Shown here in pieces: positions 22,438 through 30,491 of a DNA stretch of 64,000 bases; the stretch's first letter is position 1, and each line of letters starts with the position of its first letter. The notes below the pieces were generated by a model, which was not told the origin of the DNA, searched no databases, and saw only the letters and a list, made by a program, of their open reading frames with translations. Location: contig NZ_JAALAA010000008.1 in the NCBI RefSeq assembly GCF_011045035.1, positions 124,001-188,000 of the forward strand, written 5' to 3'. The position numbers were made by a program, and so were the translations under genes. Source of the DNA: Nocardioides turkmenicus. GTDB lineage: Bacteria > Actinomycetota > Actinomycetes > Propionibacteriales > Nocardioidaceae.

Positions 22438-23122
22438 ATGAGCGATGCCCCTACCACTTATACAGGCGCCGTGAAACCGGGCGGCCCGGCCGACGTGCGC
22501 GAGCTCGGCGGGATGACCGTCACGAAGGTCGCCGTCGACGCGCAGATGTCCAACAACTGCTATCTGCTGCGCTGCCGGACCACCGGAGAGCAGCTCCTCG
22601 TCGACGCCGCCGCCGAGCCCGAGACCCTGCTCCCCCTCGTCGGCGGGCAGCTGGCCACCGTCGTCACCACGCACCAGCACTGGGACCACCACCGCGCTCT
22701 CGCGGACGTCGTCGAGGCGACCGGCGCCGCCACCTTGGCCGGCGAGCCCGACGCGGCCGCGATCACGGAGGCCACCGGCGTACCCATCTCTCGTCCGCTC
22801 TCCAACGGCGACACCGTCACCGTCGGCGACTGCACCCTCGAGGTCATCGCACTGCGCGGCCACACCCCGGGATCGGTCGCGCTCCTCTACCGCGACCCCG
22901 AGGGGACGCCACACCTGTGGACCGGCGACAGCCTGTTCCCCGGCGGCGTCGGGAACACCCAGCAGGACCCCGTACGTTTTCGCCCAGCTGCTCGACGACG
23001 TCGAGGAGCGCATCTTCGGCACCCTCCCCGACGACACCTGGTTCTATCCCGGCCACGGCGACGACTCGACGCTCGGCGCCGAGCGCCCACACCTCGCCGA
23101 GTGGCGCGAGCGGGGCTGGTGA
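22438..23122 (+). pseudogene. MBL-fold hydrolase gene interrupted by a +1 frameshift
   Basis: Metallo-beta-lactamase-fold hydrolase of the glyoxalase II-like group. The first frame runs from MSDAPTTYTG and carries THQHWDHHRALADVV (metal ligands) and RGHTPGSVALLY, then TGDSLFPGGVGNTQQDPVR. At about 22977-22980 (cgttttcgcc) the frame changes. The plus-one frame continues FAQLLDDVEERIF and WFYPGHGDDSTLGAERP, including the last metal-ligand region, to a TGA at 23120-23122. Removing one T restores an intact protein of about 227 residues. It is either a sequencing error in a run of four T or a young pseudogene. Start ATG 22438 is chosen because the conserved protein begins there. Confidence 0.8.
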
Positions 23123-23135
23123 CGGCCCGCGGGGG

Positions 23136-23618
23136 CTAGGGCTCCGTGGTCGGCGTCGCCGTCTCGGTCGGCGTCGGCTCGGAGGTCGGGTCGGCCGTCT
23201 CCGTCGGCTCAGGGGTCGGCTCCGGCTCGGTCGTACGCGTCGGGCCGGAGGTGGGCGTCGGGCCGCCCGTCTCGGTAGGGGCCGCCGTTTCCCGCGGAAG
23301 CGTCGGACCGCGCGGGTCATCGGCCTCGGGCGGGACGGACTCGCCCGGCGCGTATGTCTCGCCCTCGTGATCACCCTCATGGTCGGTGCCGGGGTGGGCC
23401 GACCGCTCGGAGGACGGCTCCTCAGACCGTTCCGAGGCAGGCGACGTCGGCAACGGGTCCACGTCGGGATACGCGTTCCCTACGTCCTCGTAGCCGGTGA
23501 CCGGGTCCCGGTCGGGCCGCTCGGCCTCCGCCAGACCGGCGAGAAGGACGACCACCCCGAGACCGGTCATGATCCCTCCGGTCAGGATGCCTGCCACGGC
23601 GACCTGCTTGCTCTGCAA
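23136..23618 (-). CDS. Membrane-anchored Pro/Thr/Glu-rich surface protein, paralogue A
   Basis: 160 residues from a TTG start with ribosome site AGGGAG 5 bases before it. MQSKQVAVAGILTGGIMTGL is followed by a hydrophobic segment to about residue 31 (uncleaved anchor or signal). The rest is a low-complexity acidic tail rich in Pro, Thr and Glu (TEPEPTPEPTETADPTSEPT), suited to spanning the cell wall. No enzymatic motif is seen. It is paralogous to the next gene: both start with a TTG codon and an M-x-x-KQ-(I/V)A-(L/V)AG N-terminus. Confidence 0.65.
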   Translation of the reverse strand: MQSKQVAVAGILTGGIMTGLGVVVLLAGLAEAERPDRDPVTGYEDVGNAYPDVDPLPTSPASERSEEPSSERSAHPGTDHEGDHEGETYAPGESVPPEADDPRGPTLPRETAAPTETGGPTPTSGPTRTTEPEPTPEPTETADPTSEPTPTETATPTTEP

Positions 23619-23727
23619 CTCGACTCCCTGTGCCCGCCCCGCGCCTGGTGTGGCGCACAGCGTAGGGCAGCGATGCGTCGAGCGTTACCCTCCCCGGGGC
23701 ATCGCCACCGGGGAGCAGGAGCCAGCG

Positions 23728-24255
23728 TCAGTCGGTGGGCGTGCCGGACGGGTCCGGCTCACCGGTCTCCGGGTCGCTCGGCGACTCGGTGGGCTCGCTC
23801 GGCGACCCGCTCGGCTCGCTGGGGCTCTCGGTCGGCGACTCGCTGGGCGACTCGCTCGGCTCGCTCGGCGACTCACCGGGATCGCTCGGAGTCTCGCTGA
23901 GCACGCCCGTCGGCCGCGGCTCCGAGGGCACCTGGGTGGGACGCGCGGGGGTCGGGTACACCGTGCCCCCGGCGGACTCCTCGACCGAGCGCGGGCTCGC
24001 CGGGACCGGCTCATCGATCTCGGGAGCCTCGCTCCCCGGGGCCGTCTGGCTGGGCGGACGGGACTGGGTCGGCGTCGAGGACGACTTCTCCAGCGGCGCG
24101 ACCGGCGAGATCATGCTCACCCCGGACTCGTCCGTGGCGTAGCTGTGCCCCGGCTCCTCGGCTCCGGCGTTCCCGACGATCAGGCCACCGATGCCGATGC
24201 TTGTCATGGCCAGTCCCGTTGCCATTCCAGCCAAGGCGATCTGCTTGCGATGCAA
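23728..24255 (-). CDS. Membrane-anchored Ser/Pro/Glu-rich surface protein, paralogue B
   Basis: About 175 residues from TTG 24255 (GGGGG ribosome site 7 bases upstream); GTG 24258 is the alternative. The N-terminus MHRKQIALAGMATGLAMTSI plus a hydrophobic segment parallels paralogue A. The tail has imperfect SPSEPSES/SPTESPSEP/SGSPSEPTES repeats near its end. Composition suggests an extended wall-spanning or secreted protein. The two genes are tandem, 110 bases apart on the same strand. Function unknown. Confidence 0.65.
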   Translation of the reverse strand: MHRKQIALAGMATGLAMTSIGIGGLIVGNAGAEEPGHSYATDESGVSMISPVAPLEKSSSTPTQSRPPSQTAPGSEAPEIDEPVPASPRSVEESAGGTVYPTPARPTQVPSEPRPTGVLSETPSDPGESPSEPSESPSESPTESPSEPSGSPSEPTESPSDPETGEPDPSGTPTD

Positions 24256-24414
24256 CACGATTCCCCCGTGATACGAACGACTCGACAAGTTCTCTGGTCG
24301 TGCACAGTAGACCTACAAAGATCGAAACTGTGCGACCACTATCGGAGTGTCGAGGCTCGCTGGCAAGTCCTCATCATCTATCGTTCGACCGATATAACCC
24401 CTGGTAAGGGACGT

Positions 24415-24431
24415 GTTCGCCCGGCGCGAAC
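24415..24431. promoter_or_regulatory. ClgR-type box upstream of the XRE activator gene
   Basis: GTTCGCCCGGCGCGAAC is a perfect inverted repeat with 6-base arms and a 5-base spacer. It fits the Streptomyces ClgR recognition motif GTTCGC-N5-GCG as I recall it. It lies 40 bases before the start of the XRE gene. Confidence 0.7.
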
Positions 24432-24470
24432 GGCCGGTTCGGCCATCCCAGGCGGCGCTACTGTGTTCAC

Positions 24471-24791
24471 ATGGGCGAAGTGATCAGGTTTCCCGGCCAC
24501 CCGCTGCCGGACGACGACAAGCCGGCGCCGCTGTGGCGTGAGGCCGCGGGCCAGGTGATCCGCGAGGAGCGGTCCCGCCAGGAGCGTACGCTCGCGGACG
24601 TCGCCGGCGACGCCGGGGTCTCGACGCAATACCTCTCCGAGATCGAGCGCGGCCGCAAGGAGCCCAGCTCCGAGGTGCTCGAGGCGGTCGGCGGTGCACT
24701 GGGCCTGAGGCTCGTCGACCTGACGGAGCGGGTCACCCGCACGCTGCGCGCGAGCGCCCGCCCGACCGGCCCGATGGCTCTCGCCGCCTGA
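24471..24791 (+). CDS. XRE-family activator of the PopR/ClgR type
   Basis: 106 residues. A cro/C1-type helix-turn-helix covers about residues 23-85: GQVIREERSRQERTLADVAG and AGVSTQYLSEIERGRKEPSS. The STQYLSEIERGRKEPSSE sequence is characteristic of ClgR and PopR, actinobacterial activators of clp protease genes. The protein ends in Leu-Ala-Ala, like the C-terminal degron by which PopR and ClgR are turned over by ClpP. It is convergent with a two-gene clpP operon (12 bases), and a PopR-like site precedes that operon. This linkage favours PopR over ClgR. A ClgR-type box in its own promoter suggests ClgR control or autoregulation. Confidence 0.75.
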   Translation: MGEVIRFPGHPLPDDDKPAPLWREAAGQVIREERSRQERTLADVAGDAGVSTQYLSEIERGRKEPSSEVLEAVGGALGLRLVDLTERVTRTLRASARPTGPMALAA

Positions 24792-24803
24792 CCCGGACTT
24801 CCC

Positions 24804-25409
24804 TCAGACCGAGGTGAGCTTGCGGCTCTCCAGCACGGAGTCCACCAGCCCGTACGCCACCGCTCCGTCGGCCCCGAGGACGAGGTCGCGCTCGGTGTCG
24901 GCGTGGATCTCCTCGACGCTCCGCCCGGTGTGGCGCGCCAGGAGTGTGTCCATCTCGGCCCGGAGCCGGCCGATCTCCTTCGCCGCGACCTGCAGGTCGG
25001 TGACATCGCCCCGCTGACCCTCCTGGCCCGGCTGCTGCAGCACGACCCGCGCGTGCGGGAGGACCGTACGCCGCCCCGGATCGCCCGCGGCCAGCAGCAC
25101 CGCGGCCGAGCCGGCCGCCTGGCCCACACAGGTGGTCGCGACCGGCGACCGCAGGAACTGCATGGTGTCGTAGATGCCGAACATCGCGGTCGGGTCGCCG
25201 CCCGGCGAGTTGAGGTAGAGCTCGATCTGGGTGTCCGGTGCGTCCGACTCCAGGTGGATGAGCTGCGCGATCACCACGTTGGCAACGCCGTCGTCGATCG
25301 GCGTACCGAGATAGACGATCCGGTCGGAGAGCAGCCGACTGTAGACATCGAGCGCCCGCTCGCCGCGCGGGGTCTTCTCGACGACGGAGGGGATCGTGTA
25401 GGAGCTCAT
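24804..25409 (-). CDS. clpP: ClpP-family subunit lacking the catalytic Ser and His
   Basis: 201 residues with a full ClpP fold: [45 protein letters not shown] and VDSVLES. The expected nucleophile motif GQAAS reads GQAAG-S (Gly100), and the expected catalytic His in RVxIHQP reads RVVLQQP (Gln125). The 100-to-125 spacing equals the E. coli Ser97-to-His122 spacing. Asp175 aligns with the third triad residue. Thus the subunit looks proteolytically inactive, like the ClpR subunits of plastids and cyanobacteria, although it may still build a mixed tetradecamer with its neighbour. It overlaps the upstream clpP by 4 bases, so they are translationally coupled and probably made in equal amounts. Confidence 0.9.
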   Translation of the reverse strand: MSSYTIPSVVEKTPRGERALDVYSRLLSDRIVYLGTPIDDGVANVVIAQLIHLESDAPDTQIELYLNSPGGDPTAMFGIYDTMQFLRSPVATTCVGQAAGSAAVLLAAGDPGRRTVLPHARVVLQQPGQEGQRGDVTDLQVAAKEIGRLRAEMDTLLARHTGRSVEEIHADTERDLVLGADGAVAYGLVDSVLESRKLTSV

Positions 25410-26035
25410 CGGGCACCTCCGGCGGCGAGGCCGAAGGCGGCGCTGCGCTGCTGGACCGGCGTCACCGACTGCACGTCGCTGAGCACCTCGTCCACGAAGC
25501 CGTAGTCGCGCGCCTCCTCGGCGGTGAACCAGCGGTCCCGCAGCGAGTCCTGGTCGATCTGCTCGACGCTCTGGCCGGTGTGCGCGGCGGTGATCTCGAG
25601 CATCTGCTGGGTCATCCGCGCCAGCCGCGCGGCCTGCACCTCGATGTCGGCCGCCGACCCGCCGATCCCGGCGGAGCCCTTGTGCAGCAGCACCTCGGTG
25701 TGCGGCAGCACGTAGCGCTTCCCGGGCGTGCCCGCGGTGAGCAGGAACTGCCCCATGCTGGCGGCCATCCCCATGCCGAGCGTGGAGACGTCGTTGGGGA
25801 TCAGGTGCATCACGTCGTAGATCGCCATCCCGGCCGTCACCGAGCCGCCGGGCGAGTTGATGTAGAGGGAGATGTCGCGGTGAGGGTCCTCGGCACTGAG
25901 CAGGAGCAGCTGGGCGCAGATCCGGTTGGCGATCGCGTCGTCCACCTCCTGGCCGAGCACGATGATGCGCTGGTTCTGGAGCCGCGCGGTCAGCTGCTCG
26001 TCGAGCGGCCCGGCGCTGATGGGTGTCTGGGTCAT
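25406..26035 (-). CDS. clpP: ATP-dependent Clp protease proteolytic subunit, catalytically intact
   Basis: 209 residues. [20 protein letters not shown] and [16 protein letters not shown] precede GMAASMG, with nucleophile Ser93, and [11 protein letters not shown], with His118. [17 protein letters not shown] carries the triad Asp. First gene of a two-gene operon without clpX. The start [10 protein letters not shown] at 26035 is chosen over an open frame to 26113 because the extension would read through the PopR-like operator. The pairing with a PopR/ClgR-like activator recalls clpP3-clpP4 of Streptomyces. Confidence 0.92.
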   Translation of the reverse strand: MTQTPISAGPLDEQLTARLQNQRIIVLGQEVDDAIANRICAQLLLLSAEDPHRDISLYINSPGGSVTAGMAIYDVMHLIPNDVSTLGMGMAASMGQFLLTAGTPGKRYVLPHTEVLLHKGSAGIGGSAADIEVQAARLARMTQQMLEITAAHTGQSVEQIDQDSLRDRWFTAEEARDYGFVDEVLSDVQSVTPVQQRSAAFGLAAGGAR

Positions 26036-26090
26036 GTCCTCGACTCTGACCGACCCTGGAGCCGGGCGAAAGCGAATCCGCCGCAGGCAG

Positions 26091-26107
26091 ATCTGCCCAC
26101 AGCAGAA
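26091..26107. promoter_or_regulatory. PopR-like operator in the clpP promoter
   Basis: Read on the minus strand, TTCTGCTGTGGGCAGAT matches the recalled PopR palindrome TTCTGCC-N3-GGCAGAA at all but two positions. It is 56 bases upstream of the first clpP start, in the spacer shared with a divergent dehydrogenase gene. It overlaps a perfect palindrome GGCAGATCTGCC (26086-26097). Confidence 0.65.
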
Positions 26108-26133
26108 CACCACCCACCCGATAGGTTGCGGTC

Positions 26134-27078
26134 GTGCGCTGCGTGATTCTCGACGACTACCAGGACGTGGCGAGGACGTACGCCGCGTGGGACTCCCTCG
26201 ACGGCATCGAGGTCACCTCGGTGACCGAGCATCTCGGGCAGGAGGCTCTCGTCCGGGCGCTCGACGGCGCCGAGATCGTGGTGGCGATGCGGGAGCGTAC
26301 GCCGTTCCCGGCTGCCGTGCTGGAACGGCTGCCGGCGCTGAAGCTGCTGATCACGACCGGGATGCGCAACGCCTCGATCGACCTGGCCGCAGCAGAACGG
26401 CTGGGCATCACCGTGTGCGGCACCCCGTCGAGCCCGCACCCGCCGGTGGAGCTCACCTGGGCGCTCATCCATGCGCTCACCCGTCACCTCCTGACCGAGG
26501 CGACCAGCGACACCTGGCAGCGGACGGTCGGGAGCGACCTCCACGGCCGTACGCTCGGCCTGCTCGGGCTCGGCAAGATCGGGTCCCGGGTCGCTGCCGT
26601 GGGGCAGGCGTTCGGGATGGACGTGATCGCCTGGAGCCCCCACCTGACCGCCGAGCGCGCCGAGCCCGTCGGGGTGCGCGCCGTCGACAAGGCCACCCTG
26701 TTCGAGACGAGCGACATCGTCTCGCTCCATCTGGTCCTGTCCGAGTCCACCCGGCACATCGTCGGGCATGCCGACATGGCGGCGATGAAGCCGACGGCCC
26801 ATCTGGTCAACACCTCGCGAGCCGGCCTGGTCGACACCGAGGCGCTGGTCGCCCACCTCGGCTCCGGCACGATCGCCGGCGCAGGCCTGGACGTCTACGA
26901 CGTCGAGCCGCTTCCCGCCGACGACGTGCTGCGGCATCTTCCGAACGTGGTCGCGACCCCGCACCTCGGCTACGTCACCGAGGACAACTACCGCCGCTTC
27001 TACGGCGGCGCCGTCGAGGACATCGCGGCCTGGCTGGCCGGCGACCCGATCCGCCGGCTGGCCCCGAAGAGCGACTGA
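26134..27078 (+). CDS. D-isomer-specific 2-hydroxyacid dehydrogenase
   Basis: NAD(P)-dependent oxidoreductase of the D-2-hydroxyacid family, 314 residues. The cofactor-binding motif [14 protein letters not shown] is at about residue 140. [14 protein letters not shown], with the substrate-binding Arg, DVYDVEPLP and [19 protein letters not shown], with the catalytic His, follow. The substrate is not evident; glycerate, lactate or phosphoglycerate-type acids are possible. The start is GTG 26134, within 30 bases of the PopR-like site, so the gene could be co-regulated with clpP. Confidence 0.85.
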   Translation: MRCVILDDYQDVARTYAAWDSLDGIEVTSVTEHLGQEALVRALDGAEIVVAMRERTPFPAAVLERLPALKLLITTGMRNASIDLAAAERLGITVCGTPSSPHPPVELTWALIHALTRHLLTEATSDTWQRTVGSDLHGRTLGLLGLGKIGSRVAAVGQAFGMDVIAWSPHLTAERAEPVGVRAVDKATLFETSDIVSLHLVLSESTRHIVGHADMAAMKPTAHLVNTSRAGLVDTEALVAHLGSGTIAGAGLDVYDVEPLPADDVLRHLPNVVATPHLGYVTEDNYRRFYGGAVEDIAAWLAGDPIRRLAPKSD

Positions 27079-27087
27079 CCGGCCGAG

Positions 27088-27858
27088 TCAGCCGAAGCGG
27101 CGTACGTAGGGCGTGGTGGTGCCGACCTTGACCAGCCCCGAGCGCTCCAGGATCGGCCGGGAGAACTCGGTCGAGTCGCTGTGGATGTAGCGCTTGCCCC
27201 GCGCGATCGCGGTGCGGGCACGGGCCGCGGTCAGGGCGCGGTAGATGCCCTGGCCGCGCCACTCCGGCAGCGTCGCGCCGCCCCAGATCCCGGCGAACTG
27301 GGTGCCGGCGACGGGGTCGATCCGGCCGGCGCTGACGATCTCACCGTCCGCCTCGGCGACCCACATCTCGCACTCCCCTGCCGCGATCCGACGCACCACG
27401 TCGCCCAACCGTCCTTCGGACGTCGCTGATCCGAAGACGCCGTCCTGCATGATGCCGGCGGCGCGTACGTCCTCCTCGGTGGTGATCGAGCGCAGGGTGA
27501 TCCCCTCCGGCAGCGGTACGTCCACGGCGAGCAGCCGGGCCTCGCCGATCATGATCGACTCGGGCTCCTCCGGCTCGAAGCCGTGCCGGAGCAGAGTCTC
27601 GTGCAGCCCAGGAGCGACGTCGTGGCCGCGGGTCTTCCACTCGACCTCCTCGATGGCCCGGTCGGCCTCGAAGTGGGCGACCGCCGCCGCGACCAGCGCC
27701 TCGATCCCGACCGCATCGGCGCCGCCGAGGTCCTGGTAGGAGATGAATCCGCGACCGCCGTCGAAGTTGATCAGCCGCAGCGGTCCGTGCCGGGTCACCG
27801 ACACCGCCCCGGGAGTCTCGGCATCGGTTCGCAGCTGTTCGTCATAGGCCTTCAGCAC
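27088..27858 (-). CDS. GNAT-family N-acetyltransferase
   Basis: 256 residues. The C-terminal half has the acetyl-CoA loop GATLPEWRGQGIYRALTAAR (about 200) and a later FSRPILERSGLVKVG segment. The N-terminal half (FISYQDLGGADAVGIEALVA) looks like a degenerate second GNAT lobe. The substrate cannot be told from sequence. The start GTG 27858 is chosen because the longer frame to 28356 crosses the DGPF gene on the opposite strand. Confidence 0.75.
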   Translation of the reverse strand: MLKAYDEQLRTDAETPGAVSVTRHGPLRLINFDGGRGFISYQDLGGADAVGIEALVAAAVAHFEADRAIEEVEWKTRGHDVAPGLHETLLRHGFEPEEPESIMIGEARLLAVDVPLPEGITLRSITTEEDVRAAGIMQDGVFGSATSEGRLGDVVRRIAAGECEMWVAEADGEIVSAGRIDPVAGTQFAGIWGGATLPEWRGQGIYRALTAARARTAIARGKRYIHSDSTEFSRPILERSGLVKVGTTTPYVRRFG

Positions 27859-27972
27859 GGCGAGAAACCTACGCCGAAAAGATTCGCCGAAGCATGTAGT
27901 TATCCGGCGGCCGGCTCCGTTCCCCTCGTGAATGGCGCTTGCAAGGAGCGTCCGAAGTGGAAGGGTGAGGAC

Positions 27973-28416
27973 ATGCCTCGCTACCTGATGATCCTCGACT
28001 ACCAAGGCGGCACCGACGACACTCCCGGTGGGATGGCCGGGTGGAAGCCGGAGGAGGTGCGGAACCACATGAGCTACTACGAAGCGCTCAACAAGGCTCT
28101 GACCGAGTCCGGCGAGCTGGTGCACGTCGAGGCGCTGACCCCGCCCGACCAAGCGTTCGTGGTGACCTCCGACGGCGCCGACAAGACCGTCACCGACGGA
28201 CCGTTCCAGGAGTTCAAGGAGTGGGTCGCCGGCTACATGATCATCGACGCCGAGACTCAGGAGCGCGCGCTGGAGATCGCCGGCCTCTACTCCGCCGCCC
28301 CGGGCCCGGGCGGGCGGCCGATCGAGCAGCCGATCCAGGTGCGCCGGATGTACCACGGCACCGGCAGCTCCTCGGTCGAGGACACCATCGCCTTCGGCGA
28401 GGCGAGCATCGAGTGA
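27973..28416 (+). CDS. DGPF/YCII-related protein paired with an ECF sigma factor
   Basis: 147 residues. MPRYLMILDYQGG, MSYYEALNKALTESGELVHV, VTDGPFQEFKEWVAGYMIID (the DGPF motif) and EQPIQVRRMY follow the YCII-like ferredoxin-fold pattern. DGPF proteins are encoded next to ECF42 sigma factors in many actinobacteria and are thought to take part in the same stress regulon, with no known biochemical role. Its TGA overlaps the GTG start of the sigma gene by 4 bases (GTGA). Confidence 0.85.
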   Translation: MPRYLMILDYQGGTDDTPGGMAGWKPEEVRNHMSYYEALNKALTESGELVHVEALTPPDQAFVVTSDGADKTVTDGPFQEFKEWVAGYMIIDAETQERALEIAGLYSAAPGPGGRPIEQPIQVRRMYHGTGSSSVEDTIAFGEASIE

Positions 28417-29654
28417 CCGAGGCGCTGCCCGCTGACCTGCTGCGTGACCTCACGCCGCAGGTCGTCGCCATCGTCACCCGGCGATCGGGCGACTTCGACG
28501 CTGCCGAGGACGCCGTCCAGGAGGCGTTGATCGAGGCGGTACGCACCTGGCCGGAGCGCGGCATCCCCGCGGAGCCTCGTGGCTGGCTCGTCACTACCGC
28601 GATGCGCCGCCTCGTCGACGCCAAGCGCAGCGAGTCACGCCGACCTGACCGCGAGCGTGCCGACCACCTCGCCGAGCCCGAAGGGCAGGAGACGTCGGCG
28701 GTCGACGACTCCCTGGACGTACTCCTGCTCTGCTGCCATCCCAGCCTCACCCCGGCCTCGGCGGTGGCACTGACCCTGCGGGCGGTCGGCGGGCTCACCA
28801 CCCGGGAGATCGCGCACGCCTACCTCGTCCCGGAGAAGACGATGGCGCAGCGGATCTCCCGGGCGAAGGCGACGATCAAGGGCCGTTCGCTGGGCATCGA
28901 CGGCACCGCCGACCTCGCCGCGCGGATCCCGGCGATGCTGAAGGTGCTCTACCTGCTCTTCAACGAGGGGTACGTCGCGACCGAGGGCGACCGCCTGCAG
29001 CGGGTCGACCTGTGTGCCGAGGCGATCCGGCTGACCCGGCTCGCCCGCACCGCGCTCACCCGGATGACGGGGAGCGGCCATGGCGAGCTCGGCGGACTGC
29101 TGGCGCTGATGCTGCTGCTCGACGCCCGCCGGCCCGCCCGGGTCGACGCGCACGGCGCGGTCGTGCCGCTGGCGGAGCAGGACCGCAGCCTGTGGCGGGC
29201 CGAGGCCACCCGCGAGGGAGTCGCGCTGGTCGACGCCGTCATCGGCACCGGCCGGCCGGGGCCCTATCAGATCCAGGCCGCCATCGCCGCGCTGCACAAC
29301 CGCGCGCCGTCCGCGGAGGACACCGACTGGCTGCAGATCACCGCGCTCTACGGGCTGCTGGAGAAGGTCGCCCCCGGTCCGATCGTGACGCTCAACAAGG
29401 CCGTCGCGGTCGGGTACGCCGACGGCCCGGGCCCCGCCCTGGCACTGCTCGACGACCTGCTGCGCGACTGCGCCGGCAACGGGTTCGTGGACCATCCCCG
29501 GGTGCCCGCCGTGCGCGCTCACCTGCTGGAGCTCGCGGGCGACCTGGACGGTGCTGCGGCTGCGTACGATCTGGCCGCGGCGCGCGCCACCAATCTCGCC
29601 GAACGCCGCTTCCTGACATCGAAGGCCGCAGCGCTGCGAGATGCACGCTGCTGA
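28413..29654 (+). CDS. ECF42-type RNA polymerase sigma factor with C-terminal extension
   Basis: 413 residues. Sigma region 2 spans about 1-80 (EDAVQEALIEAVRTWP and GWLVTTAMRRLVD) and region 4 about 105-160 (LTPASAVALTLRAVGGLTTR and AQRISRAKATIK). A long helical extension follows with LLFNEGYVATEGD, a hallmark of the ECF42 group, and TPR-like repeats (GPYQIQAAIAALHNRA, LNKAVAVGYADGPGPALALL). ECF42 members lack a classical anti-sigma factor, and the extension is thought to be regulatory. Cotranscribed with the DGPF gene. The following map gene starts 32 bases on and has its own palindromic operator. Confidence 0.9.
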   Translation: MTEALPADLLRDLTPQVVAIVTRRSGDFDAAEDAVQEALIEAVRTWPERGIPAEPRGWLVTTAMRRLVDAKRSESRRPDRERADHLAEPEGQETSAVDDSLDVLLLCCHPSLTPASAVALTLRAVGGLTTREIAHAYLVPEKTMAQRISRAKATIKGRSLGIDGTADLAARIPAMLKVLYLLFNEGYVATEGDRLQRVDLCAEAIRLTRLARTALTRMTGSGHGELGGLLALMLLLDARRPARVDAHGAVVPLAEQDRSLWRAEATREGVALVDAVIGTGRPGPYQIQAAIAALHNRAPSAEDTDWLQITALYGLLEKVAPGPIVTLNKAVAVGYADGPGPALALLDDLLRDCAGNGFVDHPRVPAVRAHLLELAGDLDGAAAAYDLAAARATNLAERRFLTSKAAALRDARC

Positions 29655-29660
29655 GTTCTA

Positions 29661-29677
29661 CTGAGAACCGTTCTCAG
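29661..29677. promoter_or_regulatory. Fur/Zur-like palindrome upstream of map
   Basis: CTGAGAACCGTTCTCAG is a perfect inverted repeat with 8-base arms around one base. Its inner part TGAGAACCGTTCTCA fits the TGA-N-AA-N3-TT-N-TCA pattern of Fur-family zinc regulators. It lies 9 bases before the map start and 7 bases after the sigma stop, where a bound protein would block the promoter or ribosome. Confidence 0.6.
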
Positions 29678-29685
29678 GATACGCT

Positions 29686-30459
29686 GTGCCTGTGATCGAA
29701 CTGCGCACGCCGACCCAGATCGAGCAGATGAAGCCCGCCGGCCGATTCGTGGCCGATGTCCTGACCGCACTCCGCGAGCACGCCGCCGTGGGTGTGAACC
29801 TGCTCGAGCTCGACGAGCTGGCGCACAAGATGATCAAGGACCGTGGCGCGGAGTCGTGCTACATCGACTACCACCCGAGCTTCGGCGCGATGCCGTTCGG
29901 CAAGGTGCTCTGCACCTCGGTCAACGACGGCGTGCTGCACGGTCTCCCCTTCGACTACAAGCTGCAGGACGGCGACCTGCTCAGCGTCGACTTCGCGGCC
30001 AGCGTCGACGGCTGGGTCTCCGACTCGGCCCTCTCCGTCGTCGTCGGCACGCCCCGCCAGGAGGACCTCGACCTGATCGAGACCACCACGCAGGCGCTCG
30101 AGGCCGGCATCGACGCGGCGCGCGTCGGCAACAAGGTCGGCGACATCTCCCACGCGATCGCCAGCGTGGCGCGCGCGAAGGGCCTCAAGATCAACACCCA
30201 GTTCGGCGGCCACGGCGTCGGCCGCACCATGCACGGCGACCCGCACATCGCCAACGACGGCCGCCCCGGCCGCGGCTTCAAGCTGCAGCCCGGCCTCGTC
30301 ATCGCGATCGAGCCATGGTTCCTGCACACCACCGACGAGATCTTCACCGACCCCGACGGCTGGACCCTGCGCAGCGCCGACGGCTCCCGTGGCGCCCACA
30401 TGGAGCACACCGTCGCGATCACCGAGGAAGGCCCGCTCGTGCTGACCGCGCGGGACTGA
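29686..30459 (+). CDS. map: Methionine aminopeptidase, type I
   Basis: Removes N-terminal Met from new proteins; dinuclear metalloenzyme. All five metal ligands are present in context: VDFAASVDGWVSD (two Asp), TMHGDP (His), AIEPWF (Glu) and HMEHTVAIT (Glu). The active-site His lies in LHGLP. 257 residues, single catalytic domain. Start GTG 29686 (VPVIELRTP); GTG 29692 is possible. The Fur/Zur-like palindrome directly upstream suggests metal-controlled expression, which would be unusual for a housekeeping map and would fit a paralogue made under metal limitation (inference). Confidence 0.93.
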   Translation: MPVIELRTPTQIEQMKPAGRFVADVLTALREHAAVGVNLLELDELAHKMIKDRGAESCYIDYHPSFGAMPFGKVLCTSVNDGVLHGLPFDYKLQDGDLLSVDFAASVDGWVSDSALSVVVGTPRQEDLDLIETTTQALEAGIDAARVGNKVGDISHAIASVARAKGLKINTQFGGHGVGRTMHGDPHIANDGRPGRGFKLQPGLVIAIEPWFLHTTDEIFTDPDGWTLRSADGSRGAHMEHTVAITEEGPLVLTARD

Positions 30460-30466
30460 CAAGCCC

Positions 30467-30491
30467 TGCCGAGGCGTCTGACTCCTCGGCA
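30467..30491 (+). terminator. Hairpin terminator after map
   Basis: TGCCGAGG pairs with CCTCGGCA around a 9-base loop, 7 bases after the map stop. Confidence 0.65.

Noticed and set aside
23728..24000. Ser/Pro/Glu codon repeats as a DNA satellite
   Set aside because: The repetition follows codons of a surface-protein tail and is better explained by protein low complexity.
26041..26075. A ClgR box in the clpP promoter (GGGCGAAAGCGAAT)
   Set aside because: Only one half-site fits GTTCGC-N5-GCG; the PopR-like palindrome next to it fits much better.
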